Of a stretch of DNA of 64,000 bases, positions 1 through 11,799 are shown in pieces; within the stretch, counting starts at the first letter, position 1; each line of letters opens with the position of its first letter. The DNA comes from Rhinopithecus roxellana. Taxonomy: Eukaryota > Chordata > Mammalia > Primates > Cercopithecidae. The DNA is taken from the NCBI RefSeq assembly GCF_007565055.1, contig NC_044566.1, positions 60,619,332 through 60,683,331 on the forward strand, written 5' to 3'. The notes beneath the pieces were generated by a model. It did no database searches and was not told the origin of the DNA. It was given only the letters and a program-made list of their open reading frames with translations. The position numbers were made by a program, and so were the translations under genes.

Positions 1-400
1 CACACTTCTTTAATGAAGAAAAGTGAGAACAACTTGACTTTTCTATTGTTAAAATATTAGAGCAATGTAAACAAGGAAGAATTTTTATTTATTCAAAAGT
101 AGTATTAAACCTGTGAACATGAAAAAGTAAAGTAAATCATTCTTTCAAAAGAGTTAAATTGGCTGCCACATGAAGGACAATCAACCACGGAACATTTAGC
201 GTGGTTTGTCTACATGAGAATATTTATAGATTACAATGTTAAGTCCATCTCTCCTTCTGTGTAGCAACAGCCAAAGTGGAATTTTTTTTTTTTCAAGTGG
301 TCAGAAGAATGATGATACAGGCTTTGGGCTAAGAGGAATTTCAAAACTTATAGTATAAATAAATAATTTTAAATACATAAATGGACATTTTCTGTTTTAA
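1..400. other. AT-rich unique sequence
   Basis: No gene or repeat recognised. It contains one T-run near 279-291. The stretch ends at the target-site duplication of the first Alu. Confidence 0.5.
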
Positions 401-410
401 TGACCATTAT

Positions 411-711
411 TATCATTATCATTATTTTTGAGACAGGCTCTCTATCTGTCACCCAGGCTGGAGTGCAGTGACAGCAATCATGGCTCACTGCAGCCTCCAT
501 CTCCCAGGCTCAAGCAAACCCCCCACCTCAGCCATCTGAGCAGCTGGGACTACAGGTGTGCACCACCATGCCCAGCTATTTTTTGTATTTTTTGTAGAGA
601 TGGAGTTTCACCATGCTGCCCAGGCTGGTCTTGAACTCCTGGGCTCAAGTGATCCTCCTGCCTCGGCCTCTAAAAGTTCTGGGATTACAGGCGTGAGCCA
701 TCATGCCTGGC
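411..711 (-). mobile_element. AluJ-type SINE
   Basis: This is a full-length dimeric Alu read on the minus strand; the A-rich tail appears as T-rich sequence at the left. It is flanked by a perfect 10-bp target-site duplication, TGACCATTAT, at 401-410 and 712-721. J-like bases (for example 'ctcaagcaa', 'ggctcaagtgatcctcctgc' in the complement) and scattered mutations suggest an old copy. Short open frames here are antisense Alu frames, not genes. Confidence 0.93.
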
Positions 712-957
712 TGACCATTATGTTTTTAAAGGTCTCTATTCCCCTATAAATCCAATACACTAATCTCTTTTGAATTATTTTATTATCCTTCGAGAAGTTA
801 CGTAATTTATATTAAATGATGTTACAGTATCATGGAAATTTTATTCTTCCTGGTAATAAGATTTTAATCTTCTTTCCCTCAGATTGTTCAAACAGTCTGT
901 AGAAAGACATTTCCTCACTTTGTAGCCATGCTTTCCTTGTGGATCTTGGTAGCTTTT

Positions 958-1072
958 TTTCCGTAGAGATGGGGTTTGCCTAGGCTGGTCTTGAGCTCCT
1001 GACCTCAAGTGATCTTCCTGCCTTGGCCTCCTAAAAGGCTGAGATTACGGGCATGAGCCACTGTGTCCAGCC
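958..1072 (-). mobile_element. Free left Alu monomer (FLAM-like)
   Basis: Only the left Alu arm is present, ending in a short A-tail seen as T's. Flanks TTGGTAGCTTTT (about 946-957) and TTGGCAGCTTTT (1076-1087) form a 12-bp duplication with one mismatch. A complete insertion of a half-Alu, rather than a later truncation, fits a FLAM-type monomer. Confidence 0.8.
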
Positions 1073-1750
1073 CTATTGGCAGCTTTTAAATAGAACTCCT
1101 GAATTATTTTGCTTGTTGTGAGATAGCTGTAATTATATTGAGAACAATATAATTTTACAACTGTAACCATTTTTCTCATTGTCACCTCCATAGAAATGGT
1201 CCACCAAGAAGATTTCAGGCCTGTATGGATTTACCAAATTAATTCCCAAATCTCAAGCTGACCCAGCTATACTGCGTATCCTGCAAACATTTCTTATTTT
1301 TGAACTCTATTCAGTTTTCAACTGAGATGACCTACTAATCAGCGGGTTTGCCACTAGGAAAAAACAATAGTATAGAGTATCAGAATGATGGATATCACCA
1401 AGTCAAACAGGTCAATTGATTTCTCCCTCCAAAAGGTCACCAGCCACCTCTTGTTGCCAACACATCTTTGCTCAATACGGGTAATGATGTTTGCAGTATT
1501 ACCTGTGGTATGATTATGGCTGAGGAAATCTTTTCTCAGATCCTAAAAATACAACGTGGATGTTCAGTATCTCATTGGCTCTCAATAGCAATGAACACTA
1601 ATGACCAGTCTTCCCCTGTTAAAATTCTCTGCTCCCTGGGCTTCCACGACACTATTATTTCTCATTTGTCTTCCTATGTCTCAGGTCCCTTCTGTTCAGA
1701 TTCTTCAAAGTCTCCTCAAAGACTCTATTTTCCTCCCTCCCTCTCTTTGG
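1073..1750. other. Unique sequence, no feature recognised
   Basis: Mixed composition and no repeat signature I can name. Overlapping short frames begin around 1468-1601 but have no domain and run into the adjoining L2-like block. Confidence 0.4.
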
Positions 1751-2080
1751 CAGGCCCATTTATTGAATACCTGTTACGTGTTTGGCACGATGCTATGTTC
1801 AAGATCTCTATTCTTCAGAATCTTTTCATCTAAAAAAGGAGCAGAACAACAATACACAAATCATTGCAATACAGAGTGCCTGCTCTGTGCAGAGGTGACA
1901 CAAAAAAGTGCTTCAGTCTTCTCTTCCTGATGGAGAGAGGGGATGGGAAAGGGTTCTCAGACGAGTAGTAAGTTCACAAGGCAGATGAGTGGACCCTGGG
2001 CAAAGGCACTCAGGTGTGACATTAGCACCGAATGTCCAAGAGTGACAAATATAGCACTCTGGTGCCTAACACAGGACCTT
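1751..2080 (-). mobile_element. Degenerate L2 LINE fragment
   Basis: The plus strand reads like the reverse complement of the L2 3' region: 'cccatttattgaatacctg' at the start, then 'tgggcaaaggcactcaggtgtga' near 1998, in the spacing expected of antisense L2. Divergence is high and the ends are uncertain. Confidence 0.5.
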
Positions 2081-2884
2081 ACCTCATGCAGAAGTATGGA
2101 CAATGGAAAAACAAGATGGGACAATCTGAGAGGGCCAAAGGAAAAACAATCAGTGGTGTTACAACATATATTTTAACACCATCATATATCAGACGTCTTC
2201 CAGATAATAATACAGACTTTTAAAAAGTCTGCATTAAAAAAATTGGCTGTAACTTTTAAAAACAAGTGGTAATTTCTAACAAAATGTAAGAAGACATTTA
2301 AAATTTTCTAACTCTAGTAAGTAACCCTTCTCCTAAACCATCTTTATTCCAGAAACTGTGATACAGGGATTTGCTGAAGCGGACTCTTTACACCGTTTTT
2401 AATGTCATGCAGACTTTACTTTTTAAAAAAGCTTCAGAACCAGTTTTTACTGGCTTGAAATCTAACTTCATTTACACTTGCATTCTTCCTTGCTCAACTG
2501 TGCAAGTCCCAGCAAAATGCCAGTAAATGCCTGGCCTTTTCTCAAATTAAGGTAAGGCTTAACGGCACATTTTTTCCCCCCTAGGCTTGTGTGGCTCTCT
2601 TTCGTGAGAGGGTACAACATCAAGAAATCTCCCTCTCTACACTATCCCTGACACGCCCACATGGTCTATGAGAAGAAGTACTGGTAGTTTATGTCTTATT
2701 CTTCTGTTTAAGGGATTTAACTACAATTTGCATTCATAAAAGAACTGAAAATTTTTGTTTTTTGTGTGTCCAACTACTAGGACAGTGTTTAACTTGAGAA
2801 ATGTGGTTGCCAGAACCAGGCTGTCACATGACGACTGTAACTGAGAGAGCTGCTGCATCAGTGGCTCCAACATCATTGGGCATT
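2081..2884. other. Unique sequence
   Basis: No coding or repeat signal that I can support. It is AT-rich, with a C-run at 2575-2581. Confidence 0.4.
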
Positions 2885-3320
2885 CTCACCTGTGGTTCAA
2901 CTTGCCTCTGTGAGCTGATGATGTCTAAGTGCAGGCTCCACCCCCTACTTCTCCACAGTGTCCTAGATATCTCTATTTAATTGCATACTGACTATTTCCT
3001 GGTGCAAACTCAGCACGTATAAAACTGGTTCCTCCAAATGTGCAGCTCCTGAATGCCTGTGTTTTTTATTTTACGGAAATGGCACCACATTTACCCAGTG
3101 ACCCAAGCCAGAAACCTTGAAATTATTCTGTCCAAATCATGTCATTGTTACCGCTTAAACATCTTTTGATCTGTGTCTTCTTCCTCACCCCTGTGACACT
3201 GACCAGTGGTAGTATTCATTATCTCATTCTTGAGTTATTGCTTCAGACTCCCAACAGGTCTGGCTACTTGGAGGCTTAGTTCCTTAAGCATTTCACCTTT
3301 GACATGACACTTGGCTCTTT
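2885..3320 (+). mobile_element. L2 LINE fragment, 3' ORF2 region
   Basis: Sense-strand L2-like sequence: 'gtcctagatatctctattta' near 2959 and 'gtgacccaagccagaaacct' near 3099 match the order of the L2 ORF2 C-terminal region. Stops in all frames show it is dead. It ends before the L1 at 3385. Confidence 0.6.
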
Positions 3321-4097
3321 AAGTCTTAACTAACTACCTCTGGTTAGCCCACTTCCCTCTTTAAAGACACTCAACAGAGTAAGAACAAGGAAACTTCCTC
3401 AACCTAATAAAAGACATTTACAAAAAGCCTGCAGGTGATACAGTACTTGATGAAAGACTGAATACTTGCTTTCCTTTTAAGATCAGGAACAAGGCAGAAC
3501 ATCTACTCTTACTACTTCTATTAACATTGTACTGAAGGCTCTATATGGTGTTATCAGGCAAGAAAAAGAACAAAGAGCATCCAATTGATATAAAACTGTA
3601 TTTGCAGATAAAATAATCATCTATGTAGAAAATCTGATGGAACCTATAAAAAAGTTACAAGAACTACTCAGTGAGCTCAGCAAGGCTGTAGAATATAAGA
3701 TAAATGCACAAAAATCAATTGTGTTCTACATTAGCAATGAAAAACAAAATTAAAATGTTTTAATGCCATAAAAATAATGAATATTTAGGAAAAAATCTGA
3801 CAAAAGATGTGACAGATATGTCTATTGAAAACTAAAATAATATTACTAAAAGGATTTACAGAAAATTTAAATAAATGGAGAGATATATTATGTTCATTGG
3901 TCAGAAGACTCAGTATTGTTAAGCTATAACAAAACAGATCTGTGGATTCAATGGAATACCAGTCAAAATCTTAGCAAAAAAATTTTTTGGTAGAAAGTTA
4001 CAAACTGATACAAAAATTCAAATAGAAATGCAAGGGATCAAGAATAGCCAAAACGACACTGAAAAAGAAAAACGTTGGAGAATTATTACTACCTGTT

Positions 4098-4404
4098 TCT
4101 GTGGGCACAGTGGCTCACGACTGTGATCCCAGCACTTTGGGAGGCCAAGTCAGGCAGATCATCTGAGGTCAGGAGTTCAAGACCAGCCTGGCCAACATGG
4201 CGAAACCGTTTCTACTAAAAATACAAAAATTAGCCGGGCGTAGTGGTGGGCACCTGTAATACTTGGGAGGCTGAGGAAGGGAGCATTGCTTGAACCCAGG
4301 AGGTGGAGGTTACAGTGACCCGAGATCACGCCATTGTACTCCAGCCTGGACAACAGAAGGAGACTCTGTCTTAAAAAAACAAAAACAAAAACAAAAACAA
4401 AAAA
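4098..4404 (+). mobile_element. AluS-type SINE inside L1
   Basis: Full-length Alu in the same orientation as the host L1. The tail is a regular (AAAAAC)n series at 4374-4403. L1 ORF2 sequence resumes directly after it, so it is a clean nested insertion. The target-site duplication is not clear. Confidence 0.92.
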
Positions 4405-5648
4405 CCTTCTAATTTCAAGACTTGACATAAAGCTACACTAAAGACAGTGTGGTACTGGCATAAGGATAGGCAAAAAGGTCAGTGGGATAGAACAGTGAGT
4501 CCAGAAATGGATCCATAAGTAAATAGACAACTTATTTTTGACAAAAGTGCAAAGGCAATTAAGTAGAGAAAAAATAGTCTTTTTGATAAGTCGCGAAAGA
4601 ACACTTGGACATCCATATGCAAAAAAAAAAAATTAATGTTGATCTATACCTCATATCACATGCAAACACTAACTCAAGATGGACTGCAGGTCTAAATGCA
4701 AACTCTAAAACTACACATTTTCTAAAAGAAAATGTAAAAGAAAACCTCTGATCCATGGAAGGCAATTAATAAACTGGACTTTATCAAAATTAAAATCTTC
4801 TGCTTTTTGAAAGACACTGTGAAGAGAATGTAAAGATAAGACACAGACTGGGAGAAAATATTTGCAAGGCATTTATTTGATAACGAGCATATATCCAGAA
4901 TATGTGAGGAAATCTCCATACTCAATAATAAGAACAAACAATGCAATTAAAAGATGGGCAAAACACAGGAGCAGATACTTCATAAAAATGAAGAAGGCAA
5001 ATAAGTACATGAAAATGTGTTTGGCATCACTAGTCATTAAAGAAATGCAAATTAAAACCATGATGACATACCACTACTGACCTATTAGGATGGCTACAAT
5101 TAAAAGAGACTGACCAAACCAAATGTGGAGCAACTGGAATTCACATATGCAATGGTAAAACCATTTCAGAAAAAAGTTTAAAAAGTTCTGAAAAATCTAA
5201 ACATACACCTACCATATAATCCATCCATTCTACTCTTGGTACCTACTCAAGAGAAATGAAGGCAAAGACGAGTATATTATGTTCATAACAGTTTCACTTA
5301 TATAATAGCCAAATACTGGAAACAAAATGTCCACCAACAACTGAATGAATAAACTGGTGTATCTATACAATAGAATGCTATTTAGCAATAAAAGGAAGGC
5401 TACAGCATGGGTGAGTCTCAAAATAACTAGGCTCAGTGAAAGAAAGCAGACCAAAAAGCTGCACACTGTATGATTCTACCAATATGAAATTCTAAAAAAT
5501 GTGAGCTAATCTTCAGTGACAGAAAACAGATCAGTGGTTGCCCGGCGATAGTGGTGGAGGAATGGGATGAGGGGATTACCAAGACACTGGATGAAATGTT
5601 GAAGGGGTGGTGATGGATTCATAGGTATATACTTACGTCAAAACTTAT

Positions 5649-5955
5649 TGGCTGGGCGTGGTGCCTCACGCCTGTAATTCCAGCACTTTGGGAGGCCAAG
5701 GCGGGCGGATCACTTGAGGTCAGAAGTTCGAGACCAGTCTGGCCAACAGAGTGAAACCCATCTCTACTAAAAATACAAAAATGAGCTGCGTGTGGTGGGC
5801 ACATGCCTGTAATCCCAGCTACTTGGGAGGCTGAGGCAGGAGAATCACCTGAACCCAGGAGATGAAGGTTGCAGTGAGCCGAGGTCACGCCGCTTCACTC
5901 CAGCCTGGGAGACAGAGGAAGACTCTGTCTCAAAAACCAAAACCAAAAACAAAAC
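5649..5955 (+). mobile_element. AluS-type SINE inside L1 3' UTR
   Basis: Full-length Alu with a CAAAA-type tail. AACTTAT occurs at 5642-5648 and 5956-5962, a short target-site duplication. L1 3' sequence continues to about 6030. Confidence 0.92.
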
Positions 5956-6089
5956 AACTTATCAAATTGTATAAATATGTCCAGGTTATTATATGTCAAT
6001 TTCATGTAAATAAAACTTTTTAAAAAGGCAATGCTACACCTTCTGTCAGTGCATTTGACCAAAGATTTGGAAATAGATTCCAGCTAATA

Positions 6090-6397
6090 CAATTTTTCTT
6101 TTTTCTTTTTTTGAGACAAGGTCTCACTCTGTCACCCAACCTGGAGTGCAGTGGTGTGATCATGGTTCCCTGCAGCCTCGAACTCTAGGGCTCAAGCAAT
6201 CCTCCTGTCTCAGTATCCTGAGTAGGTGGCACCACAGGTGTATGCCACCATGCCTGGCTAATTTATTTTTATTTTTTTGTAGAGGTGGGGTGGCACTATG
6301 GTTGCCCAGGCTGGTCTTGAACTCCTGGCCTCAAGCCATCCTCCCACTTCAGCCTCCCAAAGTGCTGGAATTACAAGCATGAGCTGCTATGCCTGGC
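6090..6397 (-). mobile_element. AluJ-type SINE
   Basis: Full-length antisense Alu with the T-rich tail at left. A perfect 11-bp duplication, TCCAGCTAATA, flanks it at 6079-6089 and 6398-6408. Divergence is AluJ-like. Confidence 0.93.
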
Positions 6398-6408
6398 TCC
6401 AGCTAATA

Positions 6409-7509
6409 AAATTAATAAATAAAAGTGAAAATAATTCTTCTGATTCTATCACCTGCATCAACAGTGAGTGGAAAATACACATATGCCGAAGAGTTATGTG
6501 AGTCTTTCTCACTCTGACAAGGACTTTCTCACTCTGAATTATGTTTAAGTTTTAATTTATACACTCTAAGACTCCAAGAATGTCAGAAAGAATGTCCGCT
6601 TTGACATTTCTAGGTAACACATTCATTGTTACAGTGAGTTGCCTAGAGAAGGTGCTCAAAAAACATTAGAGAAAGAAGGAAAGAGTAAATGAGTAAGAGC
6701 CAAAATGGAGGCTGGGGGGTGGTAAGCATTTCTTGACAGAAAGAGTTTCCTCACAAGCTACCAACAAAAACTGTGAAATAGTTTAGCCCCAAGAACTTCA
6801 AGATCAGGATAAATATCGGTTATCTTAGTTGATTTAGGTGCTGGCTTACTACACACCGAAGGGCTGGACAAATTGAATAACCTAGAGATTCTTCCCACGC
6901 TTTCTGATGCTGCTAATGTTCTTCAGGCTCTTCTATCTGAAGCCTCCAGAAGGAAGCGCAGCAAGAATACCTTCAGTAGCTTTGGAGTTGAATCTCATGC
7001 TGCACTGATTGTTGAGGTGATGCCACACATTTAATGACAAATATTTAAAATGTCCTTGTCATCTCCTACATCAAGCTGGCTCTATTATGTGCAATTTCAG
7101 GTTTAGTCAGAGGAAAAACATTATAACTCATGGCCATTTAAATGCCAACTTGGTTTTGGGGTTGGCGTTTTTAATAACCTCAGGTACACTAGAGTAAGAA
7201 TAGTTTCTCAGAAACTGGTATTAAGCAAACAAAAAAATAGTAATCATACAGATTTAAATATGACAATTAAAAAGCTTGATGTAATGGACAAAGAACACTA
7301 CACCCCAAAATACTGTCTTTTCAAACTTATTTAGAACAACGACAAAAAAAGGGCTACGTACTAGGCCATGAAAGAAATCTCAAAATACCAATTTGTTTTA
7401 TGTTGTCTTGCTATGTAAGGCATTCTTTTATCACTACTCAATAAAACTGAAAATCATTATTAAAAATAACAAAAATAATTATCTCTGAATTTGAATAAAT
7501 TATTGTGCA
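6409..7509. other. Unique sequence with a short direct repeat
   Basis: No gene recognised. CTTTCTCACTCTGA occurs twice, at 6504-6517 and 6524-6537 (period 20). 'agaaggtgctcaaaaaac' near 6649 is faintly L2/MIR-like but too short to call. Confidence 0.4.
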
Positions 7510-7645
7510 TTTCCTCTGGCCAGGTCCTATGCTAAGCATTTCTTATGCAGTATTTCATTCACCCTCGTGAGTGTGGTACTAACGTTATCTCCATTATACA
7601 GTGGAGGAAATACATTGAGAGGCCGAGAAGCCGCATCAGGTAAAT
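7510..7645 (-). mobile_element. MIR SINE fragment
   Basis: The plus strand shows the reversed MIR order: 'ctatgctaagcatttctta', then 'tatctccattatacagtgga', then 'ttgagaggccgagaag'. It is an ancient, diverged copy. Confidence 0.7.
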
Positions 7646-8514
7646 AATTCCCACCATGCCTATTCTTCCATTCCCACCAACATCTATAAAATATAAATTT
7701 CCCCGTTTACTCCTTGTTTCCCAACTAATTCCAGGCACTTCCGTTTGCTTCTGCCTTCCATTCCCCTGGTTCCTTATCCGCAAAGCATCTCATGGGTCCC
7801 CATCCTGATTTCTAGGGATTTTCTATGATCCAGGGAAAACAACAAAATCAAATGAGGGATTTCAAAAGGTGTCCTTCCAAAAAGCAGAATGTCTTTCTAC
7901 CTTCGAGAGTGAAAAAGGAGTCACCATTTTTCTTACCTCTGCCCAGGAACTAAATTCCAACTCAGGATTACAAATGGACCTACGTAGTATACAAGATTTC
8001 AGAGTCTGGCCTGTTTGCTTGCTGGGGAGTACTAGCCAGCTGCAAAAACACGTCAATGCTGGGAACTGCCTTCGACGGTAAGGTGGGCCTTGATATTCCA
8101 CTTCAATTCTCCCAGGCTCTCCTATCATCTCAGAGGAATCTACCCATCCGTCTATTTATTTTTTATCACGCTCTACAAATATTTTTATCTTATTTTACTT
8201 ATTTTATATCATATTCTAGAAGCTAGCAAAGGCCCAAATATCAAAAACCAAACTTCACAGATGCCCAATCAACACTTTTCTACCCTCATAAAACTAAATA
8301 TTTGTAGTATTAATTTATGATGAACAGCTGAAAAACAGGATCTTAAGAAAGCTTTTAAAGCAGATATATTTTTGGGGTTTTTTGCCCAAATATATACTTA
8401 TCTTACTCATTGTATTAATGCTATTAGTAGTTAGGATTTAAAGGGAGGCAGATACTTTCACAGCAACCAAATCTTTAAAAAAATCTATATTTCAGAAGCT
8501 TTTTAGCTGTTTTT
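7646..8514. other. Unique sequence
   Basis: No repeat recognised. Overlapping frames on both strands at 7862-8128 reflect lack of stops in mixed-composition DNA; they have no recognisable motif. Confidence 0.4.
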
Positions 8515-8680
8515 TTTTAAAATTCTCTCTTTTAGTTACATAAGAAATACATGGTTTTTGCAGAATATTTGGAAAGCACAGAAAAGTAAATAAAAGGAGT
8601 CAGAAAACATTTTATAACCTCACCAATCAAGACAACCACTGTCTATGTTTTGTCATATTTGCTTCCAGACCATAGGCTTT
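8515..8680 (-). mobile_element. Possible antisense L1M fragment
   Basis: 'gaatatttggaaagcacaga' followed by 'aagtaaataaaa', then 'caaccactgtct', matches the order of an old L1-type module seen again at 58.75 kb. It is short and diverged. Confidence 0.4.
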
Positions 8681-9144
8681 GTCCTGCCATCGCCAGCCAC
8701 CCAGGTTTAACCTCAGTGCCTGTTCTCAGCCAAAGGAATGAATTCATCCATGTGAATGGCATCAGGGGGATGGGAGGGGCCGCCCAAGTGAGATAAATGA
8801 GTGATGTTGCAGTGTAAGAACACAAACGATGGTAGACACTCTGAAAACTGGGGTGGACACCTCTCCCCTAATGGGGCAGTGGCTTCCCAAGACCCAGGGG
8901 ACGGTGGCTCTGGAGGACTGAAGGCCCCGATTTGTCTCAACCTCTAATTTTCAAGAGAAACTTATAACCTAGATTTTTATGTTGAAATATCTTGATTTGT
9001 AAATGTTGGCTTTAGGTTTTCAAAAACACTATGTAGACCAAAGAAACCAAAATTACATACTAGTTGAAGCCTCTGACTTAACCCACTTCCTGGGGCCACA
9101 TAGTCAGGCTTTCACAGAACTTCTAAAGTGCCTTAAACACTCCC
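8681..9144. other. Unique, relatively GC-rich block
   Basis: GC is higher than its surroundings around 8740-8940. A minus-strand frame of 75 codons (8713-8940) is open but shows no domain. Confidence 0.4.
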
Positions 9145-9422
9145 CTGAGATGGAGTCTCACTCTGTCATCCAGGCTGGAGTGCAGTGGCATGATCTCAGC
9201 TCACTGCAACCTCCCTCCTGAGTTCAAGCGATTCTCCTGCCTCAGCCTCCTGAGTAGCTGGGATTACAGGAGCACACCATCACTTGGCTAATTTTGGTAT
9301 TTTTAGTAAGATGGGGTTTCACCACGTTGGCCAGGCTGGTCTCGAACTCCTGGCCTCAGTTGATCCGCCCACCTTGGCCGCCCAAAGTGCTGAGATTACA
9401 GGTGTGAGCCACCACTCTCAGT
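9145..9422 (-). mobile_element. AluS-type SINE lacking its A-tail
   Basis: Antisense Alu beginning directly with 'gagatggagtctcactctg', with no T-run before it. Otherwise both arms are present. The tail was lost or the element joined its flank by a later deletion. No target-site duplication was seen. Confidence 0.9.
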
Positions 9423-9594
9423 CAACCCATCATCTTCATATAGCAGATTTGTGAACATCCAAGTCTCAGAGGTGTACCCAGGCGAGAAACATCTATAAAA
9501 TTCTGCAAACAACTGTCCTGTCTTGGAGATAGACCATGCAAGGAAGCATGTCTTGAATTCTGCAGCAAAGAAGCAACCCTGTTTACCTTTGTTT

Positions 9595-9712
9595 AACCAT
9601 CATTTTCCAAACTTAGTTGAATATAGAACTTTCTTTCCCATTTTGTCTACATAATAACTACTGGTATTCTTTAGCCCTAATGTTCTGCAGAACACACTTT
9701 GGGAAATTCTAA
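9595..9712. mobile_element. hAT-Charlie MITE fragment (MER3/MER33-like)
   Basis: 'accatcattttccaaacttag' at left and 'gcagaacacactttgggaaa' at right resemble inverted ends of MER3-group non-autonomous hAT elements. The family name is tentative. Confidence 0.45.
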
Positions 9713-10657
9713 TTTAACACAAAACTGTTTCCCTAATGACCATGTGAGCCTTGTGGTAGGCCATGAGAGGAGAAACTAGAATAAGCTTTATGATGTACCT
9801 TAAATTCCTACACATCACGCTCTGTGGGCGCCCTTTCCCTGCACACAGAATAGGTCTTCATGCTATGTAATCAACACATGTTGACCACTTTTCTATGCTA
9901 CAGAAGGTGGGCTAATTTCAAATAACTTATATGAGACTCAGGAGTCTGACATAAGCTGAATGAATTGTCTTTATAATTGCAATTTATACAGGCAAATAAA
10001 GAAATAAATTTTCACTCTTCTGGCATATGCCAACTGTTGGAAGAGGGCAAATGAAGTCAAAATATAGTTTACATTTTTCTACAGGTTGTCCTCAAAGTGG
10101 ACAGAAAACAACCAAAAGTCAACAATGTTCTCACTAAATCAGTAATTACTGTGTTCTACACAAACCTATATTTTTCTGGTTGTCGAACAAGTTTCTCCAC
10201 AAAGGATCAGCTATCACACCACCTTGATGAAATGCTATCCTATTAGGGAGGTCAGTTTTTTCCATCTATGATTGCTTATGGTTTTACTTTTGTCTTTATG
10301 AAGATGAGCTTTGACTAGTAATTCGATAAAACTATTTTTGTGGCTTTCCATTTTCCACAATAATTTCTCTAAAATTCTCAAAAGAATACCTCAGCTTAAG
10401 CTTTCATGTCTGTGTTTTCATTCGACCTTTGTTTTCTACCTAGTAGTTATTGGAAAGGCCAGGTATTTAACCGTGGTTTATCTAAATTCCCTTTTCTAAA
10501 TCAAGATATAGTTCCTAAGAAGTTTCTGGTAACAAGACACTTAAAAGTTCTGTTAAATTTAAGACCTTTGGAAAAACTAGCATGGAATTCTCCATGTAAT
10601 TCATACCTGAAACAAAAATATAATATTTACCAACTGTGACAAATGTTTCTTCTACCA
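9713..10657. other. Unique sequence
   Basis: No coding gene or repeat family recognised. Short frames at 10311-10639 are in AT-rich DNA without motif. Confidence 0.4.
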
Positions 10658-10658
10658 T

Positions 10659-10767
10659 TCCAGGAGAGGAATCATAACTAAATTATTTAAATCACTTAAT
10701 AAGGGAGTTATATTCCTCCAGGAGAGGAATCATAACTAAATTATTTAAATCACTTAATAAGGGAGTT
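10659..10767. repeat. Perfect 51-bp direct duplication, period 58
   Basis: Bases 10659-10709 recur without a mismatch at 10717-10767, separated by 7 bp. The unit starts TCCAGGAGAGGAATC and ends AATAAGGGAGTT. Zero divergence across 51 bp in otherwise old DNA means a recent local duplication or, less likely, an assembly artefact. Confidence 0.97.
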
Positions 10768-10785
10768 CCATGTATTATTTGTAAC

Positions 10786-10836
10786 GTAACACACATACAC
10801 GCACATACACACACATCACACTATACAGATATACAT
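10786..10836. repeat. CA-rich simple repeat
   Basis: An imperfect (CA)n-type tract with T and G interruptions. Confidence 0.8.
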
Positions 10837-10868
10837 GTGAAGCTTCTTTTCTCTAGAAGACATCTACA

Positions 10869-11173
10869 ATATGCTGGGAGTGGTGGCTTATGCCTGTAAT
10901 CCCAACACTTTCGGAGGCCAAGATGGGAGAATAGAATAGCTTGAGTATAGTAGTTTGAGACCAGCCTGGACAACACGGTAAGACCCCATTTCTACAAATA
11001 AAAAAAATCAGCTGGGCATGGTAGTGCATGCCTGTGGTTCCAGCTACACAGGAGGCTGAGGTAGGAGGATCCCTTGAGCCCCAGTGGTCGAGGCTGCAGT
11101 GAGCTATGAACGTGACACTGTACTCCAGCCTGGGCAACAGAGTGAGACCCTGTCTCAAAATAAATAAATAAAT
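10869..11173 (+). mobile_element. AluJ-type SINE
   Basis: Sense, diverged full-length Alu with a (TAAA)n tail at 11158-11173. J-like features include 'ggtggcttatgcctg' and 'gatcccttgagcc'. Confidence 0.92.
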
Positions 11174-11639
11174 TGGGAAATCTCTACAATTTAACTTCTA
11201 CTTTAAAATATCAAAAAGACTTTAGTGAATGCCCAGCTCTAAAAAGAATTAATATACTGTAGAGTTTCCTACTTCCTAGGGGGAAGAAAACAGCTGGGCA
11301 AACACACTAACAACACTGTTAGTGGGGCGGGCGTGTATTAAAGAGGCTTCATTAGATGCCTGCAGATACAAGGGGCGCTGACTTCTTGTGAACATTCTTT
11401 CTTTCCTCAGACCAAACAAGTCTGTCATTCGAATCTTTTTTTTCATATCCTGTAGCTGTCAAACACTCTTCCTTGACATGAATCCAAAGCTGTAATTTTC
11501 TACATGAGCCACTCTTTTTTAGGAGGAGGTGTGTGATTTTTGGTTTCTGTTTTGTCTACATTCCTTGCAAATGCCCCTTCTGATGCAGTGTTTCACAAAA
11601 TACTTATTATACTGATCCCTAGTGGAGGACGGAACAGTG
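11174..11639. other. Unique sequence
   Basis: No gene recognised. It contains 'AAGGGGCGCTG' at 11370-11380, a weak CTCF-like match (see rejected). Confidence 0.4.
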
Positions 11640-11716
11640 CATACACACACGTAAACACACATACACACGTATGTGTATATATATCTATATCATCTATATC
11701 TATATCTACATCTAAG
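11640..11716. repeat. Compound CA / TATC simple repeat
   Basis: An imperfect (CA)n followed by (TATATC)n-like units ('tatatctatatcatctata'). Confidence 0.85.
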
Positions 11717-11799
11717 CAGCTTTGGATTTTTAAACAGGTATTGTTAATCTATGGATAAATTTAATCAACCTCTTGGTCTCCATTCACAAGTACTGGCTG

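Larger units (their letters stand above)
3385..6030 (+). mobile_element. Old L1 (L1M-type), ORF2 3' part and 3' end
   Basis: Sense L1 from the reverse-transcriptase part of ORF2 to the 3' end, interrupted by two Alus (4098-4404 and 5649-5955). Recognisable landmarks are 'ttgcagat' (RT active-site region, about 3602), 'gtggtactggcataaggata' (4448), 'ggcatcactagtcattaa' (5021), 'ccaccaacaactgaatgaat' (5332), and the terminal 'atttcatgtaaataaaact' just before 6018. The active-site motif FADD reads FAD-K in the aligned frame, and many stops and indels are present, so it is inactive. It is 5'-truncated as usual. Confidence 0.9.

Noticed and set aside
4559..5466. Cluster of short frames on both strands
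   Set aside because: All lie in dead L1 ORF2 sequence.
11362..11380. CTCF-like 'ACAAGGGGCGCTG'
   Set aside because: Two core mismatches against CCAGGGGGCGCT; too weak alone.
10786..11716. Regular repeats as a CRISPR-like array
   Set aside because: They are CA/TATC microsatellites and a duplication in a primate genome; no spacer-repeat pattern.
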